From Chloroflexota bacterium (lineage in GTDB: Bacteria; Chloroflexota; Anaerolineae; Anaerolineales; Villigracilaceae), in the NCBI GenBank assembly GCA_016235425.1, contig JACRLC010000059.1, positions 1 through 64,000 on the forward strand: 64,000 nt of DNA, read 5' to 3'. The position numbers were made by a program, and so were the translations under genes. The notes under the pieces are model-generated. The model saw only the letters and a list, made by a program, of their open reading frames with translations, did not search any database and had not been told where the DNA came from. Shown here one piece after another: positions 26,240 to 34,809 of this stretch; position 1 is the stretch's first letter, and every line of letters begins with the position of its first letter.

Positions 26240-27817
26240 TTATGGCGTCGCGCCTGAGTCGGGATCTATCATCAGGCTGGAAGTGTCCACGGCTTCGAAG
26301 TCATCTCCCGTTAACACATCGAGCAGGTGAAGCATATCGTTGTCCCAGCGCTCATCGGGCGTGCCGCTTACGTACCAGTCTGAGCCATTGTCAGCCAGGA
26401 TGATCCCGTAGGTTTTCATCGCTTGCAGGATTACCTGCATCTCAGGCGGGAAGGTTGAAATGTCATATGAAGCCTTCAAGCGGAAGATGGCGCCCATGGG
26501 CGGAACATTGGTCAGCGCGCCGGGGGAGCCGCTGGTGAGATGGCGGGCGGGCCAGATGTAACTGTTCGTGTTACTTGCGGTGAAGCGCAGGGCGTGATTT
26601 ATCACACCCGCTTCGATCTCATCGTAACGGGCGAGACCGGGCAGAATGGGCAGGCCTGCCGCGTCGGCGGAAGTCCAGCCTGCGGGGCGCAAGGCATTCG
26701 AGCCAAGATCCCAGATGGCGCCCGATCCGCCGCTCCACTGGCCGCCGCTGTAACTGGCATCGTATATTTCATACAGCGTGCAATCGTCCGTATCTATCGT
26801 CAGGATGTGATGATCCGAGCCGTATTCAATGTTTGGGCTGGCAGTGATCGGGTACGGTCCCGGGTCTGATTCGGTTGGATAATAAAAATCAACTGTATAG
26901 TTTGTAACCGCCGAGCCGGAGACCACATTGTATGGGATGCCGATTGGGCCGCCGTCCCAGGTGCCTGAACCGAAGTCCATGTGGAAGCCATCATAACGGC
27001 CGATGGAATTGATCCACTGGGTTGAACGCGCATGGACGGGGAGTGTGTCCACGGGCGTGTTCCAGATGTTATCTTGAGGATAGATGGCACAGCCCGCTAT
27101 GATGGGAACATTAATATCGATTGCGGGAGGCTGGTAGGTCGAACCATGTATGGCGCGCAGGATAAAAACCGCCATTTGCGCGCGGGTCACGTTTTGATCC
27201 GGGCAGAAGATCAAGGGGTTTTGTCCACAGCCGCCCGTGATGTTCTCGGCGTATAGTTGATTGATCCACAACCTGGCCCAATGATTGGACGAAACGTCCG
27301 AGAAAATATCGGTTGATGCAGGAGGAGTGTAAGACGGGCCGTGGATGGCGTGCAGGAGGAAGACAGCCATCTGGGCGCGGGTCACATTTTCTTCGGGGCA
27401 GAAACGCAGGGGATTTTCCCCACAGCCGCCCGTAAGACCTTCGTTGTAAAGTTGATTGATCCAGGCCCCAGCCCAATAAGTGGATGAAACGTCCGAGAAA
27501 ATATCAGTGGATGCAGGAGGAGTGTAAGAGGCTCCATGAATTGCACGCAGAATGAAGACGGCCATCTGGGCGCGGGTCACATCCTGCTCCGGGCAAAATT
27601 GCAGTGGATTTGTATTGCAGCCACCTGTTATGCCTTCACTATATAGTTGATTGATCCATGCAACAGCCCAATGATTCTGAGAGACGTCACGAAAAACATT
27701 GGGAACCGCACTGGGCCGCGCTTCACGCTCGGTTACTGCAATTAATGGTTTGCCGATCGGAGGAATGAGCACAAACATCAATACGGCAACAAGGGAAGTT
27801 AGATGGTATTTTTGCAT
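26240..27817 (-). CDS. Secreted SLH-domain protein with an unnamed conserved C-terminal domain
   Basis: Protein of about 525 aa. A signal peptide (LTSLVAVLMFVLIPPIG) is followed by three SLH modules of about 65 aa (FSDVSSTYWAGAWINQLY, GGCGENPLRFCPEENVTRAQMAVFLL). These usually anchor proteins to the cell-wall polymer. The C-terminal 280 residues (IYPQDNIWNTPVDTLPV, LRPAGWTSADAAGLPILPGL, YGIILADNGSDWYVSGTPDERW) form a domain I have met in secreted actinobacterial and chloroflexotal proteins but cannot name. The Asp/His/Trp pattern suggests an enzyme or a ligand-binding fold. The ATG at 27817 fits the signal peptide; ATGs upstream are possible. Confidence 0.8.
   Translation of the reverse strand: MQKYHLTSLVAVLMFVLIPPIGKPLIAVTEREARPSAVPNVFRDVSQNHWAVAWINQLYSEGITGGCNTNPLQFCPEQDVTRAQMAVFILRAIHGASYTPPASTDIFSDVSSTYWAGAWINQLYNEGLTGGCGENPLRFCPEENVTRAQMAVFLLHAIHGPSYTPPASTDIFSDVSSNHWARLWINQLYAENITGGCGQNPLIFCPDQNVTRAQMAVFILRAIHGSTYQPPAIDINVPIIAGCAIYPQDNIWNTPVDTLPVHARSTQWINSIGRYDGFHMDFGSGTWDGGPIGIPYNVVSGSAVTNYTVDFYYPTESDPGPYPITASPNIEYGSDHHILTIDTDDCTLYEIYDASYSGGQWSGGSGAIWDLGSNALRPAGWTSADAAGLPILPGLARYDEIEAGVINHALRFTASNTNSYIWPARHLTSGSPGALTNVPPMGAIFRLKASYDISTFPPEMQVILQAMKTYGIILADNGSDWYVSGTPDERWDNDMLHLLDVLTGDDFEAVDTSSLMIDPDSGATP
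27130..27690. repeat. Tandem 195-bp SLH coding repeats
   Basis: The SLH modules are repeated at DNA level with a period of 195 bp (65 codons). GAAACGTCCGAGAAAATATC occurs at 27291 and again at 27486, and the GATGCAGGAGGAGTGTAAG stretch repeats beside each. The similarity points to recent duplication. Confidence 0.75.
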
Positions 27818-27907
27818 GGGGATCATCCAATCTTTTTTATAGATCATACTGACAGCCCGTTGTTTTCCCCAGATGACAAATGTACCGGTTAACAAAACTG
27901 ATATATT

Positions 27908-27998
27908 TTGGGTGTGTTTCAAATGAGTTGAAGGGATGAACGTCCCGAAGGTTTTCTCAAGGGATTTTAGCCGTTTTTAAACCTTCGGGACGGTTGTT
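27908..27998. repeat. CGTCCCGAAGG-family element
   Basis: GGGTGTGTTTCAAATGAGTT leads into AACGTCCCGAAGGTTT (27939-27954), and AAACCTTCGGGACGGTT (27979-27995) closes the hairpin. The same left flank with two changes occurs at 32186. It lies upstream of the SLH gene and downstream of the HD-GYP gene. Confidence 0.8.
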
Positions 27999-28007
27999 TC
28001 AAAAGCT

Positions 28008-28040
28008 GAAACCTGGCCCATCTGATCTGAGCCAGGTTTC
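28008..28040 (-). terminator. Probable terminator of the GAF/HD-GYP gene
   Basis: GAAACCTGGC and its complement GCCAGGTTTC form a stem 32 nt downstream of the stop codon. The tract that follows on the minus strand (CAGCTTTTG) is only moderately T-rich. Confidence 0.55.
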
Positions 28041-28072
28041 GATGTTTGAACGGCACAGCGGATGATGGATTC

Positions 28073-30097
28073 TTAACTCATGTACTTCGCAGCTACATTC
28101 TTGAATGCGTCCACCACCACCGGGTCAAAATGCTTTCCGCTGTCGCGCTGGATCTCGAGCAAGGCTTCCTGCGGAGGGCGTGAAGCGCGGTAGGCGCGTT
28201 TGTCGATCATGCTGGTATAGGCATCCGTGACGGCCAATACCTTTGCGCCGATTGGAATTTGGTCGCCTTTCAGGCGGTCCGGGTATCCACTGCCATCGAA
28301 GTGTTCGTGGAAGTTGCGGATGATCTTCGCCACGCCATGCAGGTGTGGAACAGGCTCGAGCATTTTCTCGCCAGTCGCCGGGCTGAGACGCACCATCTCC
28401 CATTCGTTTTCATTCAATGGCCCGGACTTTTGCAGGATGTTCTCAGGGATGTCCTTCTTCCCGATGTCATGCAGAAGAGCCGCCCAATGGATGCTCATGA
28501 CATCCTCTTCCGGGATCTTCAGTGCACGCGCGGTTTCCTCCGCCAACTTTGCGGACCTCATGCTGGAATCTGCGAGAGTGACTTCGCGCGCGTCCTCGGC
28601 ATGCGCGAGCGCAAGGGCCAGTCCCAGGTATCCCTGCTCAACCTGGTCGTACATCCACGCATTTTGTAACGTCAGGGAAGCTGTATTGGCAAACAGCGAG
28701 AGGACGCTTCGTTCATTGCGCGTGAAGAGGCGCGTTTGTTTGTAAAACCCGACTACGGCTCCCATGGTCTGTTCTTCATACACAAGCGGGAAGATGCGGG
28801 TTGAGCGGACCTTTTTTTCAGTCAGGTGTCGTTGCAGGGAAGCCGGCAAAACCGATTTGCGGACATCCGGGAACAAAACCGGTGTCTTGCTTCGGCGCAG
28901 GATGGATTCAATGGAAGCACCCTCGGTATCAACGATCCTGTTGATCGTGCCGGAATTCAGCCCGCTGATCCAGGGACAGCTTATTGTGTTGTCGGGGTTG
29001 CGCAGGACGATAAAGGCCATGTCGGTTTCCAGCACATCGGTGGCGCTTTTACCGACTGCCTTGATGGCTTCATCGAACTTCATCATACGGTTCAGGTTTT
29101 GGACGCTGTTCTGGAAGCGCTGGATCAATCTGCTAAGCGTGAGGTTATCCTGGCGGGACCAAATTTCATCCACGACGCGCGCGATGTGGCGGGTGGTCCA
29201 TTCGAGCAGACTAACCGCCTCCGGTTTCCAATCCATGGTCGTGTGGGAAGCGATGTGGACGCATCCGATTTGGTTCATGTCGATGACGATCGGCGCGGTA
29301 ATGAATGAATGGATCCCCGCACTCTTCAGCGCATCCACCAGCTTCTTGGAGCCGCCCGCGGCCTGATTCACGTCCCTTATGATGACGGTTTGCTCGGCAA
29401 GCTCCCGCGAAGTTCGATACTGGTTGACGAATTCCATCTCGGCTTCAGGCGAATATCCTCGCACGACAGGAATCTCATCCAGCCGGATCATGCCATATTC
29501 CAGATCCAGCTCGCTCAAAACGTGATTCAGGGTATGATCGAGCATATCCCTGATGTCGGGAGTATATTTTTCAATCCCTTTCGTCCCGAAGTTCCGCAGT
29601 GTATCCGCTGTCAGGTCGGCGGCTTCGCAGGCAAAGACACGGTCGGTCAGACTCCAGTCGCGTTGTACCTTGAGTTGATTGAACTGAACGACTCCGTTCA
29701 GTGCGCCGTTGACGTAGATAGGCACGTGCAGGCTGGCTTTGATTTCCTGGCGCATGAACTCGTCCGCCATTTTGCTGGGTTTGATTTTTTGTGAAGAATC
29801 GAGCACCACCATGTACAGGCCATTCTGTATTGCATTGATGTAATTTTTGATCTGCTGGGTACGAACCTGTTTTACCTTTACGGGGCCCTTTCGTCCTGCC
29901 CTATGCGTTGCAATGCAGGTCAGGTTTTCTCCATTTTGGGAGAACTGCCAGATTGCGACTTCCTCGACACCGAGGGTGTGCGCGCATACCTGGCCGATTT
30001 TGCGAAGGGCAGTTTCAAGGTCTCCGACGCTCAGGGCGGGATCGTTGGCAAGTTTCTTGATTGCGTTTGTCCTGTTTTTGGAGATTTTTGGAGACAT
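28073..30097 (-). CDS. Multi-GAF protein with a degenerate HD-GYP domain
   Basis: Cytoplasmic protein of 674 aa with about three GAF-like domains (roughly 20-150, 170-310 and 340-490) and a C-terminal HD-GYP domain (about 495-665). LLHDIGKKDIPE near 542 and NFHEHFDGSGYP near 602 are kept. Other ligands found in the protein at 138 are missing: the ETEGH element is EVTLADS, the QQHP His is in a stretch that reads RLSPAT, and one of the paired His residues is Phe. It may bind c-di-GMP or act with altered metals instead of being a normal phosphodiesterase. No transmembrane segment is evident. It is transcribed away from a long non-coding region. Confidence 0.88.
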   Translation of the reverse strand: MSPKISKNRTNAIKKLANDPALSVGDLETALRKIGQVCAHTLGVEEVAIWQFSQNGENLTCIATHRAGRKGPVKVKQVRTQQIKNYINAIQNGLYMVVLDSSQKIKPSKMADEFMRQEIKASLHVPIYVNGALNGVVQFNQLKVQRDWSLTDRVFACEAADLTADTLRNFGTKGIEKYTPDIRDMLDHTLNHVLSELDLEYGMIRLDEIPVVRGYSPEAEMEFVNQYRTSRELAEQTVIIRDVNQAAGGSKKLVDALKSAGIHSFITAPIVIDMNQIGCVHIASHTTMDWKPEAVSLLEWTTRHIARVVDEIWSRQDNLTLSRLIQRFQNSVQNLNRMMKFDEAIKAVGKSATDVLETDMAFIVLRNPDNTISCPWISGLNSGTINRIVDTEGASIESILRRSKTPVLFPDVRKSVLPASLQRHLTEKKVRSTRIFPLVYEEQTMGAVVGFYKQTRLFTRNERSVLSLFANTASLTLQNAWMYDQVEQGYLGLALALAHAEDAREVTLADSSMRSAKLAEETARALKIPEEDVMSIHWAALLHDIGKKDIPENILQKSGPLNENEWEMVRLSPATGEKMLEPVPHLHGVAKIIRNFHEHFDGSGYPDRLKGDQIPIGAKVLAVTDAYTSMIDKRAYRASRPPQEALLEIQRDSGKHFDPVVVDAFKNVAAKYMS

Positions 30098-30874
30098 AAT
30101 TTACCTCTTTTATATTTAGAGAAAACGATCAGCAAGGTGTACATTTGATCATTGGAAAAGACAAACCACCTCCTTTCCGTCCGGGAAAGAGTGCAGGCAA
30201 GTAGCTCCCAAAATAGACTAAAGCCACCTGTGCGGCAGTGGAAGCGGCGTCAGATGGCAGTTGCGGGGTCTCAGCAGGTTATTTGGTTGGATGTGGCTGG
30301 TTGAGGAATGAAGAACGTGCGACAGGAAACTGCGATGTCTTCGTCAGCGCATCAACGGGGTTGACATTACTGAGGACAGGCAAGTCTATTAGCATTATTG
30401 CACGGACGAGATGTGAGAGTCAAGAGTTTTCGCGCAATTTCGGAAATTGGCTCGGATGCCTCGCCCTGTCAAGCCAAAAATAGCCGGGCCTGCTGTGCGA
30501 TATGCCGCCGGGGATTTGTCAGACAAGGCATTTTCATGGACGCCATCCGTTAGAGAGTGTTTTGTCAGTACCTGGCAGTGGAGCTTTTTTCCAGGCTAAA
30601 GCCTATCCGCGAATTTACGCTAATCCTTCGACGGGCTCAGGACAAGTCTGCGCGAATTGGTTTGGAAATTAGCGAAAATCCGCGTGAATTCGCGGACAAA
30701 GAGCCTGATCACGTTTAAGTGCAGTCCTACACTTTGTTTATCTGCGGTGAATTTTGATTTACAAAACGCTCTCTCAGGAGGACATTTTTCAGCCAAGGGA
30801 CTAGAAATTCAGCAACAGTTTGTGATAAAGTAATGTTGGGGAATGTTCCTTGTCTGCACGAAAGGAGGTGCAAG
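30098..30874. other. Long non-coding region with dispersed repeat copy C
   Basis: Between the divergent HD-GYP and USP genes, no coding sequence is convincing. CTTTCC-GTCCG-GGAAAG near 30172 can form a hairpin. A segment at about 30200-30290 has a loose resemblance to a riboswitch fold. About 30602-30695 is a relative of the long dispersed repeat at 4918 and 63664; it carries CCTTCGACGGGCTCAGGACA, a nested short element. The remainder shows nothing recognisable. Confidence 0.55.
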
Positions 30875-31774
30875 ATGACTCCTAAAAAATGGTTGAGCGT
30901 TCTGCTCGCCGACGACGGCTCTCAACACGCCCAGTCCGCAGTTGAGATGTTGCAGGATATCCCTTTGCCGCCAAAAAGCCGCATAACGGTCCTGCGCGTT
31001 TTCACTTCGGGCCAGATTCCTGCCGTATCGGAATTCGAGAGATCGCTTGAAAGAACAAAGAATCAACTGGTCAACAAGGGCTTTCGAGCGGAGACAGAGT
31101 TGCAGCTTGGTTCCGCCGCCGAGAAGATCATTGACATGGCGGCGGCTAAAAATACGGACATGATTATTCTGGGCGCCAAAGGGTTGCGGGCTACGGCCGG
31201 TATTTTGCTTGGAGGCGTGGCTCAACAGGTTGTGGAATACGCGTATTGCCCCGTTTTGATCGTGCGCGCGCCGTACCGGGGATTGCGCCGCATTCTGGTG
31301 GTGACGGATGGCTCCAAACCCAGCCAGGATGCGGCACGATATCTCGGCAGGTTTCCTCTCCCCGAAAAAGTGGACGTGCGGATAATCCATGTTTTACCGC
31401 CCGAGCAGCATATGGTCATGATGGAGCCGAATATGGGAGGATGGCAGACTGTCTATGCTGTGCCTCCAACGGACGTGTCCACCTTGCTCGCAAAACAGAC
31501 GCAAATCGGGGAATCGCTTCTCAATCGGACCTCGAGCCTGCTTCAGCGGCTGGGAATCGAATCCACCCCCGTTCTGGTTCGCGGTGACGCGGCAACGGAG
31601 ATCATCGAATACGCCAAGTCCAACGAAATTGACCTGATCGTTGCGGGCTCGCGCGGCCTGAGTCAAATCAAGGGCTGGTTTATGGGGAGTGTGTCGCGCA
31701 AACTTGTCCACTATTCGTCTTGTTCTGTCCTGATCGTGAAGGGACTCCAGAAAGGAGCCAGACCATGGAAGTAG
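30875..31774 (+). CDS. Tandem universal stress protein
   Basis: Cytoplasmic protein of 299 aa with two UspA domains (about 1-140 and 145-297). The second keeps the ATP-binding pattern GSRGLSQIKGWFMGSVS. In the first, GAKGLRATAGILLGGVA has Gly in place of the Ser/Thr, so only one ATP site may be normal. The start at 30875 is supported by a perfect AAAGGAGGTG. It overlaps the following EF-Tu-like gene by 10 nt, so the two are co-translated. USP proteins respond to starvation or oxidative stress; the role here is inferred from the family only. Confidence 0.9.
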   Translation: MTPKKWLSVLLADDGSQHAQSAVEMLQDIPLPPKSRITVLRVFTSGQIPAVSEFERSLERTKNQLVNKGFRAETELQLGSAAEKIIDMAAAKNTDMIILGAKGLRATAGILLGGVAQQVVEYAYCPVLIVRAPYRGLRRILVVTDGSKPSQDAARYLGRFPLPEKVDVRIIHVLPPEQHMVMMEPNMGGWQTVYAVPPTDVSTLLAKQTQIGESLLNRTSSLLQRLGIESTPVLVRGDAATEIIEYAKSNEIDLIVAGSRGLSQIKGWFMGSVSRKLVHYSSCSVLIVKGLQKGARPWK

Positions 31775-32040
31775 AAGTTGGTCGTGTGACCCATTATTTC
31801 AACCACCTGAACGTGGCGGTTCTGTCGCTCACCAGCGACCTGCACGTGGGTGACACAATCCACATCCTCGGCCATGTAACGGACTTCACCCAGCCGGTGG
31901 GTTCGATTGAAATCGAACATCACAAGGTGGTATCCGTCAAGCCGGGCGAGGATGCTGCGATTCAAGTGATCGAACCCGTCCGGGAACACGACAAGGTCTA
32001 CAAAGTCGTCGAAGGCATCTTTGAACATCGCGGCGCTTGA
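31765..32040 (+). CDS. Small EF-Tu domain II-like protein
   Basis: Protein of 91 aa that resembles a free-standing translation-factor domain II beta barrel. VGRVTHYFNHLNVAVLSL, VGDTIHILGHVTDFTQPVGSIEIEHHKV and EHDKVYKV match a group annotated as translation elongation factor-like proteins in anaerobes and archaea. AAAGGAG precedes its ATG, which lies inside the end of the USP gene. Its biochemical function is not established. Coupling with a stress protein suggests a role in stress physiology. Confidence 0.8.
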   Translation: MEVEVGRVTHYFNHLNVAVLSLTSDLHVGDTIHILGHVTDFTQPVGSIEIEHHKVVSVKPGEDAAIQVIEPVREHDKVYKVVEGIFEHRGA

Positions 32041-32172
32041 AATTCCATAAACAGCGCCGTGGACCAGGGGCGTTTTGGATTCCTGCGTCAATGGGAAAGA
32101 CTATTTCGCGAAATTCGCGTTAAAAATCATCACTTCATTCGATAGACCATCACCATTTTACGGCCTGCGAAA

Positions 32173-32302
32173 ACACCAATCAATTGGGTGTGTTTCATTT
32201 GAGTTGAAACCGTCCCGAAGGTTGGCGGCTAAAGACCCAAATTGGCTCAAGTTCAGCCTTCGGGACGTTGCCCCAACTTGTTTGAAACACCCCAATCAAT
32301 TG
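32173..32302. repeat. CGTCCCGAAGG-family element with long outer arms
   Basis: The outer arms CCAATCAATTGGGTGTGTTT and its diverged complement (TTGAAACACCCCAATCAATT at 32282) enclose CCGTCCCGAAGGTT (32210-32223) and AGCCTTCGGGACGTT (32256-32270). The right end reaches into the methyltransferase gene and includes its TGA stop at 32296-32298. Confidence 0.8.
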
Positions 32303-32934
32303 CCTGTTGGTTTCGCTTCTATCGAATGGAACACGCCCAGTACAGAGCGTTTACTGTTCACTACTTGCAAGCCTGCCGCCTCGACCAACTCCAATGGATT
32401 CTGATTCCAGCGGCATCCTGCATTCTCTTGATAATGCTGATGGACGTGACGATCCTGGAATTTGGCGAGCCATGTCCAGGTGCTGTGACCATGCTCGAGC
32501 AGCAGGATCAGCCCTCCCGTCCGGCAGACGCGCCCCATTTCCCGCAAAGCCTGAACGGGATCTGGAAACGTGCATGTGGACAAGGTCGAAGTGACGGTGT
32601 CGAAACTTCCATCGGCGAATTCAAGTTTCTCGGCGTCCATGAGTTTTACCCGTACCTGCAGGTTCAAGGCCGCGGCTTTCTGTTGGGCAAGCTCCAGCAT
32701 TCGAGGACTCAAATCAACAGCAGTGATGTCGCTCGCTGGAGGAAACAACGGAAAGTTCAAGCCCGTGCCGCAGGCCACATCCAGGATGTCCCCGCGCGCC
32801 TGGGACATCAATTGCCTTCGCAGGCGCGCAACACCGAGGATGTACTGGTCGAGCCATAACTTTTGCTCGTACTCGTCAGCAATTGCATCGTACGCGTTTT
32901 GTAGTTCGTTCATTGTCATTGAATTGGATTTCAT
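32296..32934 (-). CDS. Class I SAM-dependent methyltransferase
   Basis: Methyltransferase of 212 aa of the Methyltransf_11 type. The SAM motif I is ILDVACGTGLNFPLF, followed by DITAVDLSPRMLELA (motif II acidic residue) and FDTVTSTLSTCTFPDP. The pattern, with a C-terminal HVHQHYQENAGCRWN, resembles proteins loosely annotated as ubiquinone/menaquinone or phospholipid methyltransferases. The substrate is unknown. The gene is followed by a palindromic element that contains its stop codon. Upstream, the 10-TM gene ends 12 nt away on the same strand, so the two may form an operon. Confidence 0.85.
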   Translation of the reverse strand: MKSNSMTMNELQNAYDAIADEYEQKLWLDQYILGVARLRRQLMSQARGDILDVACGTGLNFPLFPPASDITAVDLSPRMLELAQQKAAALNLQVRVKLMDAEKLEFADGSFDTVTSTLSTCTFPDPVQALREMGRVCRTGGLILLLEHGHSTWTWLAKFQDRHVHQHYQENAGCRWNQNPLELVEAAGLQVVNSKRSVLGVFHSIEAKPTGN

Positions 32935-32946
32935 GGATGGTATTTC

Positions 32947-34029
32947 CTATTTCGTGTATTGTTGATTTGTGCCTGCTGGCGAGGGATGGGGCGGTACGGC
33001 CAGCCAACTCAAACCGAGACCGGTTATTCCGCTGAAGAAGATCATGCCCAGCCACATGTTTGAGTTCCACCAGATTCCCCTGGTCAGGATCAGGGAGAGG
33101 AAGTACAGCAGGAATAACAAGGCTGGGACCAAGAAACTAAACCAGCGCAGGGCCTTCACTCTCTCACGGGAGGGTTGAAGAACATTGAGCAACACGTCCG
33201 CCAGGATTCCGCCAAGCAATGCCGCGGCCAGCACATGCCAGTGTCCGCGTGAGCAGCGAAAGCTATCCAGGAACATCAACGTGGAATTTCCAGCGATCAA
33301 AAGGGTGAGGCTTCCCAGGGGTAATTTCCAACGCAGGATCACAAACAGGATGAAGCCCATGAACAGCGCGGAGGGGACCAATACATACGAAATCAGTGTG
33401 GTGTCCCAAAGATAGGTATCAGCCGCGGGGATATTGCCGGTCACGAGGTGGGGATGAGCAAACGCGTTGGAGAACTGCGTAAAGAAGGTAAAGACTCCCA
33501 GCACGGCGAACAGGGACAGGAAGGCGCGCCAGGACATCTTGTTGTCCTGTGCTGTGGACTTCTGCCACGCCATTCGCAGCGGTCCGCTCATCATCAGCAT
33601 GCCGCCGACAGCCAGCGATAAGTGAGACGGGGTTACCAGGGCCTCAACGTTTTCTTCAAACCCAAAGAGCGAATGCCAGACGAAATCCAGGTTGCCCGCC
33701 GCGACAAATATCACCGCGCCAAGAAGCGAGAGCATGTATGCAGGCGGCAGGGAACGAAGCCAGTGGAAACCCTTCCTCCAATTTACCGCGTATGCAAACC
33801 CCAGCACGACTATGGAAGCGGCAAGACCGCTATATAAAACCATATGCCAGGGCGTGAAGAAACTATCAATCGTGTTGGGGATATTGATGTGTGCCCATCC
33901 GTCAAGGAATAGCCCCGCCAGAATCCAGAGCGATGTGAGCGTCACCGCCCATTCGAAGCGTGTGCTGACCTCCGGGCAGCCGGGCAGGCAGATGCGTGGA
34001 CTCGTTGTATTTGCCGTCGTCGTTTTCAT
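32947..34029 (-). CDS. Ten-TM membrane protein of unknown function
   Basis: Protein of 360 aa with about ten hydrophobic helices and a Cys-containing N-terminal tail (ICLPGCPE). Distinct features are DGWAHINIP in the first loop, FFTPWHMVLYSG and FVWHSLFGFEENVEALVTPSHLSLAVG, in which His, Asp and Glu near the membrane surface could bind metal. I do not recognise the family. GGAG precedes the ATG. It is divergent from a TetR regulator and upstream of a methyltransferase gene, so regulation by that TetR protein is likely. Confidence 0.8.
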   Translation of the reverse strand: MKTTTANTTSPRICLPGCPEVSTRFEWAVTLTSLWILAGLFLDGWAHINIPNTIDSFFTPWHMVLYSGLAASIVVLGFAYAVNWRKGFHWLRSLPPAYMLSLLGAVIFVAAGNLDFVWHSLFGFEENVEALVTPSHLSLAVGGMLMMSGPLRMAWQKSTAQDNKMSWRAFLSLFAVLGVFTFFTQFSNAFAHPHLVTGNIPAADTYLWDTTLISYVLVPSALFMGFILFVILRWKLPLGSLTLLIAGNSTLMFLDSFRCSRGHWHVLAAALLGGILADVLLNVLQPSRERVKALRWFSFLVPALLFLLYFLSLILTRGIWWNSNMWLGMIFFSGITGLGLSWLAVPPHPSPAGTNQQYTK

Positions 34030-34167
34030 GGTTTCTCCTTCTGTGTTATATTGTGCAACATATCATTCGGATTTTATCTATCTTGTTTTGCAAGTCAACA
34101 ATGAATCTGGCTTTGATGTAACAAAAGTTATAAAAACCCTCATTTTGTAACAAAACTGGATTCCCCC
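34030..34167. promoter_or_regulatory. Divergent control region with candidate TetR sites
   Basis: ATATTGTGCAACATAT (about 34053-34068) is an imperfect palindrome. TGTAACAAAA is directly repeated at 34117 and 34146, 29 bp apart. TetR repressors often bind such sites between divergent genes. Confidence 0.4.
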
Positions 34168-34809
34168 ATGCCAAAGAAAAGCGTCTCCACCAAAATGGAC
34201 CCGCGCGTCCGCCGCACCCGCCGCTTGCTGCGGGATGCCTTGGTTTCGTTGATTCTGGAGAAGGATTACTCCTCCATCTCGATCAAGGAAATCACCGGCC
34301 GCGCCGAGGTGGCTTACATTACCTTCTTCAGGCACTTCGAGAGCCTCGATCAGTTATTGACGGAAGTATTGGACGAAGGTCTGGCGGAGCTGCTGGGTCA
34401 TATCGAGACGCTGGCAAAGCAATCCGAAAACCCAGCCATCGAAACGGAGGGACGGCTCATCTTTGAATACATCGAACAAAAATCCGACCTCTTCCGTATT
34501 CTGTTCAAGAGCCAGAGCGTGACCCGTGTCCGCAAAAAAGTTGTGCGGAATATCGCCGTCATTTTCCAGAAATCCTGCGCCCCTTTGGCGGGATCGAACA
34601 GCCAGGTGACAGTCAACATCATGTCGAATCACATCGCCGCGTCCCTGTTTTCGCTCATCGAGTGGTGGCTGGAAAATAACATGACTCCCCCTCCAGCGGA
34701 AATGGGGAAAATTTATAAGAGTTTGATCATTGATTCAACAATGGGAGCGGTGGGTTCCCTGTCATTGATAAGACCTGTCAGCCCTCCACATCTTCGCTTG
34801 CGGACTTAA
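34168..34809 (+). CDS. TetR/AcrR family transcriptional regulator
   Basis: Protein of 213 aa. Residues 10-60 form the N-terminal TetR helix-turn-helix (RTRRLLRDALVSLILEKDYSSISIKEITGRAEVAYITFFRHFES read as separate helices), and the rest is an all-helical ligand domain with a helix rich in aromatics (SLIEWWLENNM). It is divergent from the ten-TM gene and probably represses it. The last codons (LRLRT, stop) lie in the first unit of a 150-bp tandem repeat, so the C-terminus may have been changed by the repeat. Confidence 0.88.
   Translation: MPKKSVSTKMDPRVRRTRRLLRDALVSLILEKDYSSISIKEITGRAEVAYITFFRHFESLDQLLTEVLDEGLAELLGHIETLAKQSENPAIETEGRLIFEYIEQKSDLFRILFKSQSVTRVRKKVVRNIAVIFQKSCAPLAGSNSQVTVNIMSNHIAASLFSLIEWWLENNMTPPPAEMGKIYKSLIIDSTMGAVGSLSLIRPVSPPHLRLRT

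Noticed and set aside
30238-30483. Possible 81-residue plus-strand gene
   Set aside because: No ribosome binding site, no recognisable domain and a composition like the surrounding non-coding DNA.
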